Shown here in pieces: positions 27,958 to 36,298 of a stretch of 64,000 nucleotides of DNA. The DNA is from Allokutzneria sp. NRRL B-24872. Its GTDB lineage: Bacteria; Actinomycetota; Actinomycetes; Mycobacteriales; Pseudonocardiaceae. Position 1 is the first letter of the stretch. Every line of letters begins with the position of its first letter. The position numbers were made by a program, and so were the translations under genes. The notes below the pieces were generated by a model that saw only the letters and a program-made list of their open reading frames with translations, did no database searches and was not told the DNA's origin. The stretch is taken from positions 26,896 to 90,895 of the forward strand of contig NZ_MUMH01000028.1 in the NCBI RefSeq assembly GCF_002155965.1, in the 5' to 3' direction.

Positions 27958-28308
27958 TCAGGAGGCCGCTGCGGCCTTCGCTGTCGGGGTGGTGGTGGAA
28001 GATGAGGAAGTCGACTTGGACGAGTCCGAAGAGGACCCGGACGACCCAGCGGAGGACTCCGAGGAAGACGACTTCGACTTGCTGTCCGACGAGGACGAAT
28101 CAGAGGAGGCGCCCACCGTGGAGCTGCCGCCCGACCGGCTGTCGGTGCGGTAGAAGCCGCTCCCCTTGAACACGATGCCGACCGAGCCGAAGAGCTTGCG
28201 GAGCTTGCCCGAGCACTCCGGGCACGTCGTGAGAGCGTCGTCGCTGAACGACTGGAACTGCTCGAAGCGGTGCTCGCACTCAGTGCAGGCGTACTGGTAG
28301 GTCGGCAC
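27958..28308 (-). CDS. FmdB-family zinc-ribbon protein with serine-rich tail
   Basis: 116 residues. The N-terminal half is the FmdB zinc ribbon with CTEC (about 8-11) and CPEC (about 29-32); the last 50 or so residues are mostly Ser, Thr, Lys and Ala and look disordered. Mycobacterial Rv0991c holds the same position beside the cyclo-ligase gene and has been described as a redox-controlled chaperone-like protein. GTG 28306-28308 is the only start before the first ribbon strand. Confidence 0.85.
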   Translation of the reverse strand: MPTYQYACTECEHRFEQFQSFSDDALTTCPECSGKLRKLFGSVGIVFKGSGFYRTDSRSGGSSTVGASSDSSSSDSKSKSSSSESSAGSSGSSSDSSKSTSSSSTTTPTAKAAAAS

Positions 28309-28439
28309 GACGTCCCTCCGCGAACTGTCGTCAACTGCCGCTGGAACAGCGACTGGCACTCAACCGGTTGGCACTCAGCAGCGACGAGTGCTAAATACGA
28401 TGATGCGCCAATTCTGCCCCGGAGCGCAAACACCCCGGG

Positions 28440-29024
28440 TCAGAGCGGTCGCACGTCCGCGTGCGGGACCAGCACCGCCGTCATGCGGACGTCGTGCTCC
28501 TCACCGGGAAGCTCGTCGACGAATTCTTCCGGGTGAACGACGGCGACCAGGGGAGTGCCGGGGCGGACGAACGGCAGCGACCGGTCGTAGTGCCCGGCCC
28601 CGCGCCCGAGCCGGACGCCTCGCCGGTCCACGGCCAGTGCCGGGACCAGCACCGCGTCCGCCGCACCCATCGCCGACGCGTCCAGCCGCGGACCCGGCGG
28701 TTCGAGAAGCCCGAACTTGGCGGGCAGCAGTTCCCCCGTGTGCTCGGACCACGCGAGGGGGCTCCTACCGGTCACCACGGGCAGCAGCACACGGCAACCG
28801 GCATCGAGAAGGGAGGACAACAACGCAGGTGAACCGGGTTCCGCGCCGATCGGGACGTAGGCGCAGACGGTTCCGCCGGAGTAGGTCGCCGCCCAGTCGG
28901 ACAGGGTGCTGGCCAACGCTTCCGCGCGGTCCGCGAGCACCTGGTCCGGTAAGGCTGCCCTGCCGTGGGACAGCCGTTCGCGCCATGCCTTCTTCGCCTG
29001 CCTGATGAGATCTTCCGAAGCCAC
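28440..29024 (-). CDS. 5-formyltetrahydrofolate cyclo-ligase
   Basis: 194 residues: N-terminal RQAKKAWRERLS, CAYVPIGAEPGSPAL (about 53-67) and the ATP/substrate loop RLGRGAGHYDRSL (about 133-145). It returns 5-formyl-THF to the active folate pool as 5,10-methenyl-THF using ATP. GTG 29022-29024 is the start. It is divergent from galU with 37 bp between, so both promoters share a short region. Confidence 0.88.
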   Translation of the reverse strand: MASEDLIRQAKKAWRERLSHGRAALPDQVLADRAEALASTLSDWAATYSGGTVCAYVPIGAEPGSPALLSSLLDAGCRVLLPVVTGRSPLAWSEHTGELLPAKFGLLEPPGPRLDASAMGAADAVLVPALAVDRRGVRLGRGAGHYDRSLPFVRPGTPLVAVVHPEEFVDELPGEEHDVRMTAVLVPHADVRPL

Positions 29025-29061
29025 GAAAAGTGAGCTTAGGCACGCCGGATAGGCTCGGCCC

Positions 29062-29952
29062 ATGAGCTCGTCGAGCGCCTTCCGCACCGCAATCGTGCCC
29101 GCAGCCGGACTCGGCACCCGGTTCCTGCCGACCACGAAGTCCGTGCCCAAGGAACTGCTGCCCGTAGTCGACCGGCCCGCGATCGAGCTGGTGGCCGAAG
29201 AGGCCGCCCAGGCGGGCGCGAGCAAGCTGGTGATCGTCACCTCGCCGGACAAGGCGTCGGTCGGCCAGCACTTCCAGCCCGCGCCGGAGCTGGAGTCGAC
29301 GCTGGAGAAGCGCGGCAAGACCGAGCTGCTGGACAAGGTGCGCCGCGCCCCCGGCCTGCTCGACGTCGAGGTCGCCATCCAGGAGCAGGCGCTGGGCCTC
29401 GGGCACGCGGTCGCCTGCGCCGAGCCGAACCTGACCAGCGAGGACGAGGCCGTCGCGGTGCTGCTGCCGGACGACCTGATCCTGCCCAACGGCGCGCTGG
29501 AGGCCATGTCCGCGGTGCGCGAGCGCTTCGGCGGCAGCGTGCTGCTCGCCATCGAGGTGCCGCGCGAGCAGGTGTCGGCCTACGGCGTCTTCGACGTGGA
29601 CGACACCGACGAGCCGGACGTGAAGCGGCTCAAGGGCATGGTGGAGAAGCCCGCGGTCGAGGACGCGCCGTCGAACCTGATCGCCCCCGGTCGCTACCTG
29701 CTCGACCGGGCGATCTTCGACGCGCTGAAGCGGATCACGCCGGGTGCCGGTGGCGAACTCCAGCTCACCGACGCCATCGCGCTGCTGATCGCCGAGGGCC
29801 ACCCCGTGCACGTCGTGGTGCACCGCGGCGACCGGCACGACCTGGGCAACCCCGGGGGCTTCCTCAAGGCCGCGGTCGACTTCGCGCTGAAAGATCCCGC
29901 GTATGGGCCCGGCCTGTTGAAGTGGCTCCGCGAGCGCGTTGCCGCATCCTAG
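29062..29952 (+). CDS. galU: UTP-glucose-1-phosphate uridylyltransferase
   Basis: 296 residues with the nucleotidyltransferase start PAAGLGTRFLPTTKSVPKEL (about 11-30), LPDDLIL (the metal-binding aspartate) and GRYLLDRAIFDAL. It makes UDP-glucose for wall polymers and for GalT. It starts the galU-glp-rimJ run and leaves only 6 bp before glp, so they are cotranscribed. Confidence 0.95.
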   Translation: MSSSSAFRTAIVPAAGLGTRFLPTTKSVPKELLPVVDRPAIELVAEEAAQAGASKLVIVTSPDKASVGQHFQPAPELESTLEKRGKTELLDKVRRAPGLLDVEVAIQEQALGLGHAVACAEPNLTSEDEAVAVLLPDDLILPNGALEAMSAVRERFGGSVLLAIEVPREQVSAYGVFDVDDTDEPDVKRLKGMVEKPAVEDAPSNLIAPGRYLLDRAIFDALKRITPGAGGELQLTDAIALLIAEGHPVHVVVHRGDRHDLGNPGGFLKAAVDFALKDPAYGPGLLKWLRERVAAS

Positions 29953-29958
29953 GAAGTT

Positions 29959-31182
29959 ATGAGGTCCGTAGACGAGCAGCTGGCCCGCGTTCTCCGCGCC
30001 GCGGTGCAGCCGTCCCCAGTGCGGGTGGCCATCTCCGAGGCGCAGGGTCTGCTGTGCGCCGAGGAGGTCGTGGCGGAGCGGGCGCTGCCCGGCTTCGACC
30101 AAGCCGCCGTTGACGGCTACGCGGTGCGCAGTGTCGACGTGCAGCAGGCGGGCGCCGACCCGGTCGTGCTGCCCGTCGTCGGGGAGATCCAGGCCGGTTC
30201 CCGCCAGCCCAGCCGCCTGCAACCCGGGCAGGCCGTGCGGGTGGCGACCGGTGCCCCGCTGCCGACGCTGGCCGACGCGGTCGTTCCGCTCGCCTACACC
30301 GACGAGCACCCGGCCAGGGTCTCCGTGCAGCGCCCGGTGCCCTCGGCCGCGTTCGTCCGCCGCACCGGCGAGGACGTGCAGACCGGTGACGTCGCCGTGC
30401 GCATGGGCTCGGCGATCGGCGCGGCCCAGGTCGGTCTGCTCGCCGCGGTCGGCCGCAACAAGGTGCTCGTGCACCCCCGGCCGAGGGTGTCGATCATCTC
30501 CATCGGCGAGGAGCTGGTGGACATCGACCGCACCCCGGGTCCGGGGCAGGTCTACGACGTCAACTCCTACGCGTTGTCCGCGGCGGCTCGGGACGCCGGG
30601 GCCGAGGTCAGCCGGGTCGGCGTGGTCACGACCGAGCCGTCGCGCTTCGCCGAGATCGTCGAGGGACGGCTGCTGATCTCCGAGATCGTGGTCATCACGG
30701 GCGCGATCGGCGGCAGCGGCGGCGAAGAGGTCATCGGCGCGCTGGCCGACCTGGGCGAGCTGGACGAGACCCGGGTGGCGATGCACCCCGGTTCCGTGCA
30801 GGGCTTCGGCAGGCTCGGGCCGGACGAGGTGCCCACGTTCCTGCTGCCCAGCAACCCGATCAGTGCCCTGGTGATCTTCGAGGTGCTGATCCGGCCGCTG
30901 ATCCGCGCCGCGCTCGGCAAGCGCAACCCGCAGCGCCGCAGGGTCAAGGCCCGCCTGGTCTCCCCGGTGACCTCCGCCAAGGGGCGCAAGGGTTTCCTGC
31001 GCGGACAGCTCATGCGCGACACCGAGACCAACGAGTACCTGGTGCAGCCGCTGGGCACCTCCGGCTCGCACCTGCTCGCCTCGCTGGCCGAGGCGAACTG
31101 CCTGATCCTGCTGGACGAGGAGACCACCGACGTCCTGGTCGGGGAAGAGGTGGCGGTGAGCTTCCTGGCGCAGCGTGGCTGA
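29959..31182 (+). CDS. glp: Gephyrin-like MoeA-family protein Glp
   Basis: 407 residues with all MoeA domains: FDQAAVDGYAVRS (about 37-49), RRTGEDVQTGD, PRVSIISIGEELVD (about 174), TGAIGGSGGEEV and LPSNPISALV (about 296). Molybdopterin molybdotransferase activity is possible. The context galU-glp-rimJ-glpR is, from memory, that of corynebacterial Glp and its Streptomyces counterpart, where the MoeA-like protein binds FtsZ and the membrane protein GlpR/SepX. I therefore favour a cell-division role; the sequence alone does not decide. Its stop overlaps rimJ by 8 bp. Confidence 0.85.
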   Translation: MRSVDEQLARVLRAAVQPSPVRVAISEAQGLLCAEEVVAERALPGFDQAAVDGYAVRSVDVQQAGADPVVLPVVGEIQAGSRQPSRLQPGQAVRVATGAPLPTLADAVVPLAYTDEHPARVSVQRPVPSAAFVRRTGEDVQTGDVAVRMGSAIGAAQVGLLAAVGRNKVLVHPRPRVSIISIGEELVDIDRTPGPGQVYDVNSYALSAAARDAGAEVSRVGVVTTEPSRFAEIVEGRLLISEIVVITGAIGGSGGEEVIGALADLGELDETRVAMHPGSVQGFGRLGPDEVPTFLLPSNPISALVIFEVLIRPLIRAALGKRNPQRRRVKARLVSPVTSAKGRKGFLRGQLMRDTETNEYLVQPLGTSGSHLLASLAEANCLILLDEETTDVLVGEEVAVSFLAQRG

Positions 31183-31834
31183 CCTCCGGCCACCAGAGGG
31201 ACGCCACCCCGGCTGGCCGGCCCGGCTGGGCCCGCTGGTCGTCGCCGGGGGCACCCTCGAACTGCGCCCGCCGCGCCTGCGCGACGCGAGCGCGTGGAGC
31301 TCCGCCCGCCAGCGCGACCGCGCGCACCTCGAACCGTGGGAGCCCAGCTCGTACGGGCAGGGCTGGGACGAGCGCAACTCGCTGCTGGCCTGGCCGCCGC
31401 AGTGGGCGACGCTGCGCTCACTGGGCAGGCGCGGGCTGGCCCTGCCGTTCACCATCGTGCTCGACGGCCGCCTCGCCGGTCAGGTCACCGTCGGCAACAT
31501 CCAACGCGGCGCGCTGCGCTCCGGCTGGGTCGGCTACTGGGTGTCCAGCGAGCTGACCAGGGGTGGAGTCGCCACCGCCGCCGTCGCGCTGGTCGTGGAC
31601 CACAGCCTCGGGCCCGCCGGGCTGCACCGGCTGGAGGCCACCGTGCGGCCGGAGAACGAGCCCAGCCTCCGCGTGCTCGACAAGCTCGGGTTCCGCCGCG
31701 AAGGGCTCTACGAGCGCTACCTCGACGTGGGTGGCATCTGGCGCGACCACCTCAGCCTCGCGTTCACCGAGGAGGAGCTCGGCGTCGGTTCGGTTGCCCG
31801 GCTGGTGCGGCGTGGGCTGGCTCGCATTCCCTGA
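31175..31834 (+). CDS. rimJ: RimJ-type GNAT acetyltransferase
   Basis: 219 residues with the ribosomal-protein acetyltransferase pattern: RLRDASAW, LEPWEPSSYGQGW, GYWVSSELTRGGVATAAVAL (acetyl-CoA loop, about 111-130) and NEPSLRVLDKLGFRREG. It may acetylate the N-terminus of a ribosomal protein such as S5, or another target. GTG 31175 lies inside the last codons of glp. Rv0995 holds this place in M. tuberculosis. Confidence 0.85.
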   Translation: MADLRPPEGRHPGWPARLGPLVVAGGTLELRPPRLRDASAWSSARQRDRAHLEPWEPSSYGQGWDERNSLLAWPPQWATLRSLGRRGLALPFTIVLDGRLAGQVTVGNIQRGALRSGWVGYWVSSELTRGGVATAAVALVVDHSLGPAGLHRLEATVRPENEPSLRVLDKLGFRREGLYERYLDVGGIWRDHLSLAFTEEELGVGSVARLVRRGLARIP

Positions 31835-31983
31835 TTCAGCCGGTACGCATCGCCTGATCAGGTAATGATCGACATGCTCCGGCGTGTTGACCGGCGGCGT
31901 GGCTCCGACACGGGTGTGACTGGTGTGACTAACGTGGCGTTCACGTATGAATGTCGGGCGTGGTGTGGGGGAGGTGGACAGGC

Positions 31984-32790
31984 GTGCCGAGCTCGTTGAT
32001 CTTCGCCGCTCTCGCGGCTGCCTGGCTCGTCGTTCTCGTACCCATGGTGGCGCGGCGTCGAAAGCCCGTCGCCAGAACAGCCGACTCGGCCCTCACGGGC
32101 AGAGTCGTCCGTCGCGGCGGTGAACGCGCCGCGCGCGGGGCACAGCTTCCGGAGGAGAACGCGCAGGAGGTGTTCGCCATGCCCGGACGACGGGCGCCGG
32201 AGCCCGCTGAGGACTCCGAGGACTACGACAGCTATTCCGACCACTACGCCGAGGACTACGGCGACGAGTCGATCAACCGCCGCGCCCGCCGCCGCTACCG
32301 GCCGGGCCGGGGCGGCTTCGACCCCGAGCTCGCCGCCATGGTCGCGCGCGCCAAGTACCAGTTCCGGCAGCGCGTCGTCCTCGGCATGCTGCTGCTCGCC
32401 CTCGCCACCGGCCTGCTCGCCGGGTTCGCGATGCCGGTCCTGTGGTGGGCGCACGGCGCCACCGATGTGATCCTCGTCGGGTACCTCACCTACCTCCGGC
32501 GCCAGGTGCGCATCGAAGCGGAGATCCGTGAGCGCAGGCTCGCCCGCATGCGCGGCGCCGAGGACGATGAGGACGAGGACGTCGCCCAGCACGACCAGTT
32601 CGAGCAGGACGACGAAGACGACGACGTCGAGACCTTCGAGATGCCCACCAAGGCCGCAAGCAAGCCGGTCGGCACCCGCTGCTCCTCGCGCCCCAGCGCC
32701 GAGGCTCTCGACCTCGACGACGAGGACCCGACCTTCGAACACCTGGACCCACCTGCGCAAATGACCTACCGGCGGGCCTCGGGCGAGTAG
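31984..32790 (+). CDS. glpR: GlpR/SepX-like cell-division membrane protein
   Basis: 268 residues: an N-terminal membrane helix (PSSLIFAALAAAWLVVLVPM, about 2-21), then RRRKPVARTAD, a charged linker, two further hydrophobic helices (about 130-175), and an acidic tail. This layout fits GlpR/SepX, the membrane partner of the gephyrin-like Glp encoded two genes upstream, which helps organise the division septum. GTG 31984 is chosen because GGGGGAGG lies 9 nt upstream; ATG 31951 would place a tail before the first helix. Confidence 0.85.
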   Translation: MPSSLIFAALAAAWLVVLVPMVARRRKPVARTADSALTGRVVRRGGERAARGAQLPEENAQEVFAMPGRRAPEPAEDSEDYDSYSDHYAEDYGDESINRRARRRYRPGRGGFDPELAAMVARAKYQFRQRVVLGMLLLALATGLLAGFAMPVLWWAHGATDVILVGYLTYLRRQVRIEAEIRERRLARMRGAEDDEDEDVAQHDQFEQDDEDDDVETFEMPTKAASKPVGTRCSSRPSAEALDLDDEDPTFEHLDPPAQMTYRRASGE

Positions 32791-32850
32791 TGGTGGGGGG
32801 TGTGCGAAGCACCCCCAACCAACTGTTATGCTTCCCGCACAACAGAACAC

Positions 32851-32923
32851 GGGGCTGTAGCGCAGTTGGTAGCGCGTCTCGTTCGCATCGAGAAGGTCAG
32901 GGGTTCGATTCCCCTCAGCTCCA
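32851..32923 (+). tRNA. tRNA-Ala (anticodon CGC)
   Basis: A 73-nt cloverleaf with acceptor GGGGCTG/CAGCTCC, D arm GCGC/GCGC, anticodon arm TCTCG/CGAGA with loop TTCGCAT (anticodon CGC), and T arm AGGGG/CCCCT with loop TTCGATT. CCA is not encoded. A terminator follows 6 bp later. Confidence 0.95.
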
Positions 32924-32929
32924 CGCTAG

Positions 32930-32962
32930 AAGGCGAGTGCTCGCAAAGAGCGCTCGCCTTTT
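32930..32962 (+). terminator. Terminator of tRNA-Ala
   Basis: 13-bp stem 32930-32942 with 32948-32960 (one mismatch) around GCAAA, ending in a short T-run (CTTTTG). It lies immediately after the tRNA. Confidence 0.85.
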
Positions 32963-33069
32963 GCGTTCTGGCCCGGCGTGGTCGCGTTGCTCGGGAACCA
33001 GCGCAGGCTGAACTGGCCAGCGGTACGGCTGGAAAATGGCGAGCATGTCAGTCCGACCGTGGTCAGACT

Positions 33070-33462
33070 GTGCGAGTGGACGCCATCTGCACTGTTTGCG
33101 GCTCGCTGCCAGCTGAGCCCCGGTCCGACAGCAGTGAACTCACGGCGTTGTGCGACTCGTGCGCGGTCAAGTACACGGAATGGCGATGCCCCAGCTGTGA
33201 AGCGCTCTGTTGGGGTTTGCGGTCAGGGGCAGGCAGGGGCTGTAGCGGCTGTGAAGCGCAGGACGCGTGGTCGAGCTCGTCGGCGCCGGTGCGCGACGAG
33301 ATCGACGACTTGCTGCGCCACCACCGCTCCCTGCAAGCGATCATCGCTTTCCGGGAACGGTCGAGCATCCGACCCAAGCCGGGCATCGCACTGGCGAGCG
33401 CCGTGATTGCTCACCGGCAACGCGTGTTGTCCGAGGAGGGCAGGACCACGCCGGCGCCGTAG
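33070..33462 (+). CDS. Cysteine-rich hypothetical protein (zinc-ribbon-like)
   Basis: 130 residues. The N-terminal 75 residues have four CxxC-type pairs (CTVC, CDSC, CPSC, CSGC) plus a single cysteine, consistent with one or two zinc sites. The rest is helical (EIDDLLRHHRSLQAIIAFRE) and ends polar. The start GTG 33070 is the last one before the first pair; no strong ribosome binding site decides it. I do not know a function. Confidence 0.6.
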   Translation: MRVDAICTVCGSLPAEPRSDSSELTALCDSCAVKYTEWRCPSCEALCWGLRSGAGRGCSGCEAQDAWSSSSAPVRDEIDDLLRHHRSLQAIIAFRERSSIRPKPGIALASAVIAHRQRVLSEEGRTTPAP

Positions 33463-33508
33463 ACGACGGCGGCGGACGTCCTCACCGAGCTCGGCCCGCG
33501 CGGGTGGA

Positions 33509-33919
33509 TCAGGGCGTGGAGTTCGGGGCGTGGATGTAGGCGGACAGGTGTTGCAGGATCAGGTGCCGCGAGCAGCGGAATGAGATGTCGGTGGTGTTGC
33601 CGTGGACGTGGACGGCGAGCGTTTCGTGGTCGTGCAGGTGCATGTCGATGCTTGCCTTGTTCTCCCAGCCGAAGCCGCGTATCACCAGGTCCCGGACGAA
33701 GCTGAAGGTCAGTTTCAGCTGAATCCGATTGCGGCCGTCGGCCACCCACTCGGTGAGAGGGTTGTCGGCGAATGTGGCGAGGTCGAATCGCATGTCGATG
33801 CGTGGGCCCTCGCGGTCGACGTCGACCTGGAACAGATCCACGTCCGTCAGCGACGGCGGTGCCGAATACACCTTGTCGACCATCTTGCGCCGCTCACCCA
33901 CGTGGTCGAGCCAGCTCAT
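33509..33919 (-). CDS. Imm50-like immunity protein
   Basis: 136 residues with the pattern I recall for Imm50: VYSAPPSLTDVDLFQVDVDREGP near residue 17, RFDLATFADNPLTEW, and QLKLTFSFVRDLVIRGFGW. Such proteins often neutralise polymorphic toxins; no toxin is visible here. The ATG overlaps the stop of the upstream SnoaL-like gene (ATGA), so the two are coupled. Confidence 0.6.
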   Translation of the reverse strand: MSWLDHVGERRKMVDKVYSAPPSLTDVDLFQVDVDREGPRIDMRFDLATFADNPLTEWVADGRNRIQLKLTFSFVRDLVIRGFGWENKASIDMHLHDHETLAVHVHGNTTDISFRCSRHLILQHLSAYIHAPNSTP

Positions 33920-34326
33920 GTCGCCTGCGGGGTGGGGAAGTAGTCTCGCAGGTGGGTGATGAGGTTGTCCCGGGTGCGGAAGATCTGGACGAGGGACATG
34001 GTGGTGCGCCGCCCGTCAGGAGCGTCGAGGACCGTGTCGAGTTCGACGATGAAGACGGCGGGGTCGGCGGTCTCGTGGAGGACGAAGCGGGATTCCTGGG
34101 TGTTCACGGTTCCGTAGTTGTCGGAGCCGCGTTGGTAGTACGCCTTGAGGCCGGTGCGGATCTCCTCGCGGCCGACCATGCGGCGCGGTAGGGCGTGGCC
34201 CTCGGGGACCAACGGAGCCTCGAACACACCGTCCTCGGTGAACAGCTCCGCGAGCGCGTCCGGGTCCCGGCTCATCGGGCCCGCGTGCACGTAGCGCTGG
34301 AAGATTTCCTGGTGCGTCAGGGTCAC
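33916..34326 (-). CDS. SnoaL/NTF2-like protein
   Basis: 136 residues of the NTF2 fold: HQEIFQRYVHAGPMSRDPD, LAELFTEDGVFEAPL and REEIRTGLKAYYQR. Members bind or convert small molecules; no catalytic set is obvious. GTG 34324-34326 begins at the natural first helix. It is coupled by a 4-bp overlap to the Imm50-like gene, an unusual pairing. Confidence 0.75.
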   Translation of the reverse strand: MTLTHQEIFQRYVHAGPMSRDPDALAELFTEDGVFEAPLVPEGHALPRRMVGREEIRTGLKAYYQRGSDNYGTVNTQESRFVLHETADPAVFIVELDTVLDAPDGRRTTMSLVQIFRTRDNLITHLRDYFPTPQAT

Positions 34327-34498
34327 CCACCTCAGCCTAGCCGTGACCGGCGTGGAGTTGGGCGACGTGCTGAGAACGCGGCACAAATGTGCACAGATAA
34401 CTCAGTTTCGCTCGAGCGACGTGCCGATAACGGAATGGGAATCCCGGTAACTGGAAGATGCTCACCTCCGAATTCAGGGGTAAATCGGAGGTCATCAC

Positions 34499-35074
34499 AT
34501 GCGCCGCGTCGTCATTCTTTCGAGTGTTCTTGCACTTTCCCTGTTCGGTTGCGCTCAGCAGCCACAAGGGGTGAGCCCCGCTCCTTCCAGCGTCGTCGCT
34601 CCAGCGGTCACCACTACGACATCCGCTGTGCAGGCGCCGCTGGCCAAGAAGCTCGGTGACAGGGCGGGTTTGGACTGCTCGGGCTCGACTATCGACAGCT
34701 GTTCGTTGCAGTACACGATCACCAAGCTCACGGGCTGCACAGGCGGTGGCTACGTGGGTGACGCTCCGCTCGAGGGGACGCGGCGGCAGTTGGTGTGGAT
34801 CGAGATCTCGACGGGGAGCGCCTATGACGGCAGCCGTGCTCCGTCCGGCGCGATCACGCGGTTCCAGGCGATCAGCGATCAGGGAGTGACCACCGGCGGC
34901 GAGCTGAACCCGTCGAGTTCGTGGAAGTGCGCGCCGGAGAAGGACCGCATGGGATTCGGCGATGACAACTGGATGCCGAACAGGAAGTACGTGGGCGCGG
35001 TCGAGATCCACCTGCCGAACGATGCGGTGAAGATCGTCAACGGTGGAGGCCGGTGGGAATGGGCGATCAAGTGA
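34499..35074 (+). CDS. Secreted lipoprotein, unknown function
   Basis: 191 residues with a lipoprotein signal (MRRVVILSSVLALSLFGC, lipobox LFGC at about 15-18), a Pro/Thr/Ser linker to about residue 50, and a compact domain with cysteines in LDCSGS, DSCSLQ, TGCTGG and WKCAPE, likely two disulfides. It is anchored on the outer side of the membrane. GGAGG lies 7-8 nt before ATG 34499. I do not recognise the domain. Confidence 0.8.
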   Translation: MRRVVILSSVLALSLFGCAQQPQGVSPAPSSVVAPAVTTTTSAVQAPLAKKLGDRAGLDCSGSTIDSCSLQYTITKLTGCTGGGYVGDAPLEGTRRQLVWIEISTGSAYDGSRAPSGAITRFQAISDQGVTTGGELNPSSSWKCAPEKDRMGFGDDNWMPNRKYVGAVEIHLPNDAVKIVNGGGRWEWAIK

Positions 35075-35510
35075 CCTGGCTGGCCCAGGGGGCGCGGTGG
35101 CGGATGAGGGAAGCGATGAGCGCGAGGGCGAGCAGGAGTGCGCCGCCGTCGGTGACGATGGAGGGGAGCAGGCCGGGGAAGCCGTAGAGGTCGAAGGTTG
35201 CCTGGAAGACCTCGGGCTTGATCATGACGACGCCTGCGGCCTGGGTGAGGTTGACGGTGAGCGCGGCCCAGAAGACCCATTTCCGGCGGGTGAGCGCGAG
35301 CAGGCCGATGGCGTTGCCGACGATGTAGACGCAGCCGATGATCCGGAACCCGGTGAGGAAGCCGGACGGGTCGGCGGAGCGCCCGGCGAGGCGCATGGTG
35401 TGTTCGAGCATCTCGTGGTTGACGATCACGAAGTTCTGCAGCGCGGTGCCGATGGTGAAGACGACCGAGCACACCACCACGAGAATCTGGAGCCGTCGCG
35501 TAGCAGTCAT
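35067..35510 (-). CDS. Four-helix integral membrane protein
   Basis: 147 residues with four predicted membrane helices (about 8-28, 54-72, 79-98 and 108-130) and short loops. It has no motif I can assign; the size resembles DoxX-like or DUF-type small membrane proteins. It ends 8 bp inside the convergent lipoprotein gene and follows the TetR gene by about 100 bp on the same strand. Confidence 0.65.
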   Translation of the reverse strand: MTATRRLQILVVVCSVVFTIGTALQNFVIVNHEMLEHTMRLAGRSADPSGFLTGFRIIGCVYIVGNAIGLLALTRRKWVFWAALTVNLTQAAGVVMIKPEVFQATFDLYGFPGLLPSIVTDGGALLLALALIASLIRHRAPWASQVT

Positions 35511-35607
35511 GTCGTACCCCCTCCGCCGAGGTTAGGGAGAGGGGGCGACAAGAGGACGCGGATCCGAAGAGCGTGGCCGGGATCGACCGGATGGCCCGAG
35601 AACGACG

Positions 35608-36207
35608 TCAGTGGCAGAGCTTTTCCAGGATGAGGCGGATCTGCGCGCCGTAGCGCTCCTCGAACTCGGGCGTGGTGGGGGCGAGGCCGAAGAGCCGCTT
35701 GGTGACGTCGGGCATGACGATGGGGGCGCTGATCGCGGCCATCATCAGCAGGAGCACGGCGGCGGGGTCGAGGTCGGGGGACAGCTCCTCGTCGTGCTGG
35801 CGGTCGCGGAGGTAGGCCAGGTCCTCGTCGATGGGCGACTCGTCGGGCGGGGTGTCGCCGGAGTCGAGGCCGCGCCAGATCATCAGGCGGATGCCGCGCG
35901 GGTCGGCGAGGCTCTCGCGGAGGTAGCGCACGGCGAGGTCGGGCAGCGGCTGCTGCGGCGTGTTGAACGCGGCCTCGCGGTCGAGCCACGCCTGCTGCAG
36001 CTCCCGGTAGAGCCCTTCCTTGCCGCCGAAGTAGTAGTTGATCAGCTGCTTGTTCACCCCGGCCTTCGCCGCGATCTCGTGCACCCGCGCCCCGGCGAAG
36101 CCCTTGGCGGCGAACTCGTCGAAGGCGGCGGAGAGCAGCAGGCGCCGCGAGCGGTCCGCGTCCTGGCGGCGTTCGTCCGGGTTCGGCGCTCGCCTCGGTG
36201 CGGGCAC
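35608..36207 (-). CDS. TetR-family transcriptional regulator
   Basis: 199 residues: DNA-binding domain with VHEIAAKAGVNKQLINYYFG (about 40-60) and a C-terminal ligand domain. GTG 36205-36207 is preceded by AGGAGG, which decides the start. The divergent NAD(P)-binding gene begins 92 bp away, with a palindrome at 36271-36290 between, so this protein probably represses that gene and itself. Confidence 0.88.
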   Translation of the reverse strand: MPAPRRAPNPDERRQDADRSRRLLLSAAFDEFAAKGFAGARVHEIAAKAGVNKQLINYYFGGKEGLYRELQQAWLDREAAFNTPQQPLPDLAVRYLRESLADPRGIRLMIWRGLDSGDTPPDESPIDEDLAYLRDRQHDEELSPDLDPAAVLLLMMAAISAPIVMPDVTKRLFGLAPTTPEFEERYGAQIRLILEKLCH

Positions 36208-36270
36208 GGGTCCTCCTCGAGCTGGGGTGATCAAGGTCCGGAGATTATCAGTCAGCTATTTGGTTGACGT

Positions 36271-36290
36271 GTTCAAACGCTTGGTTGAAC
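36271..36290. promoter_or_regulatory. Candidate TetR operator
   Basis: GTTCAAAC-GCTT-GGTTGAAC, an inverted repeat with one mismatch, 8 bp before the NmrA-like start. A related GGTTGAC occurs just upstream. Location in the divergent promoter region suggests a site for the TetR protein at 35608-36207. Confidence 0.5.
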
Positions 36291-36298
36291 CTGGGGGC

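Noticed and set aside
28765..31455. Minus-strand frame of 896 codons opposite galU, glp and rimJ
   Set aside because: It covers three well-supported plus-strand genes and has no recognisable domain.
31912..31932. Two GTGTGACT words before glpR
   Set aside because: Short direct repeat without a partner elsewhere; chance is a sufficient explanation.
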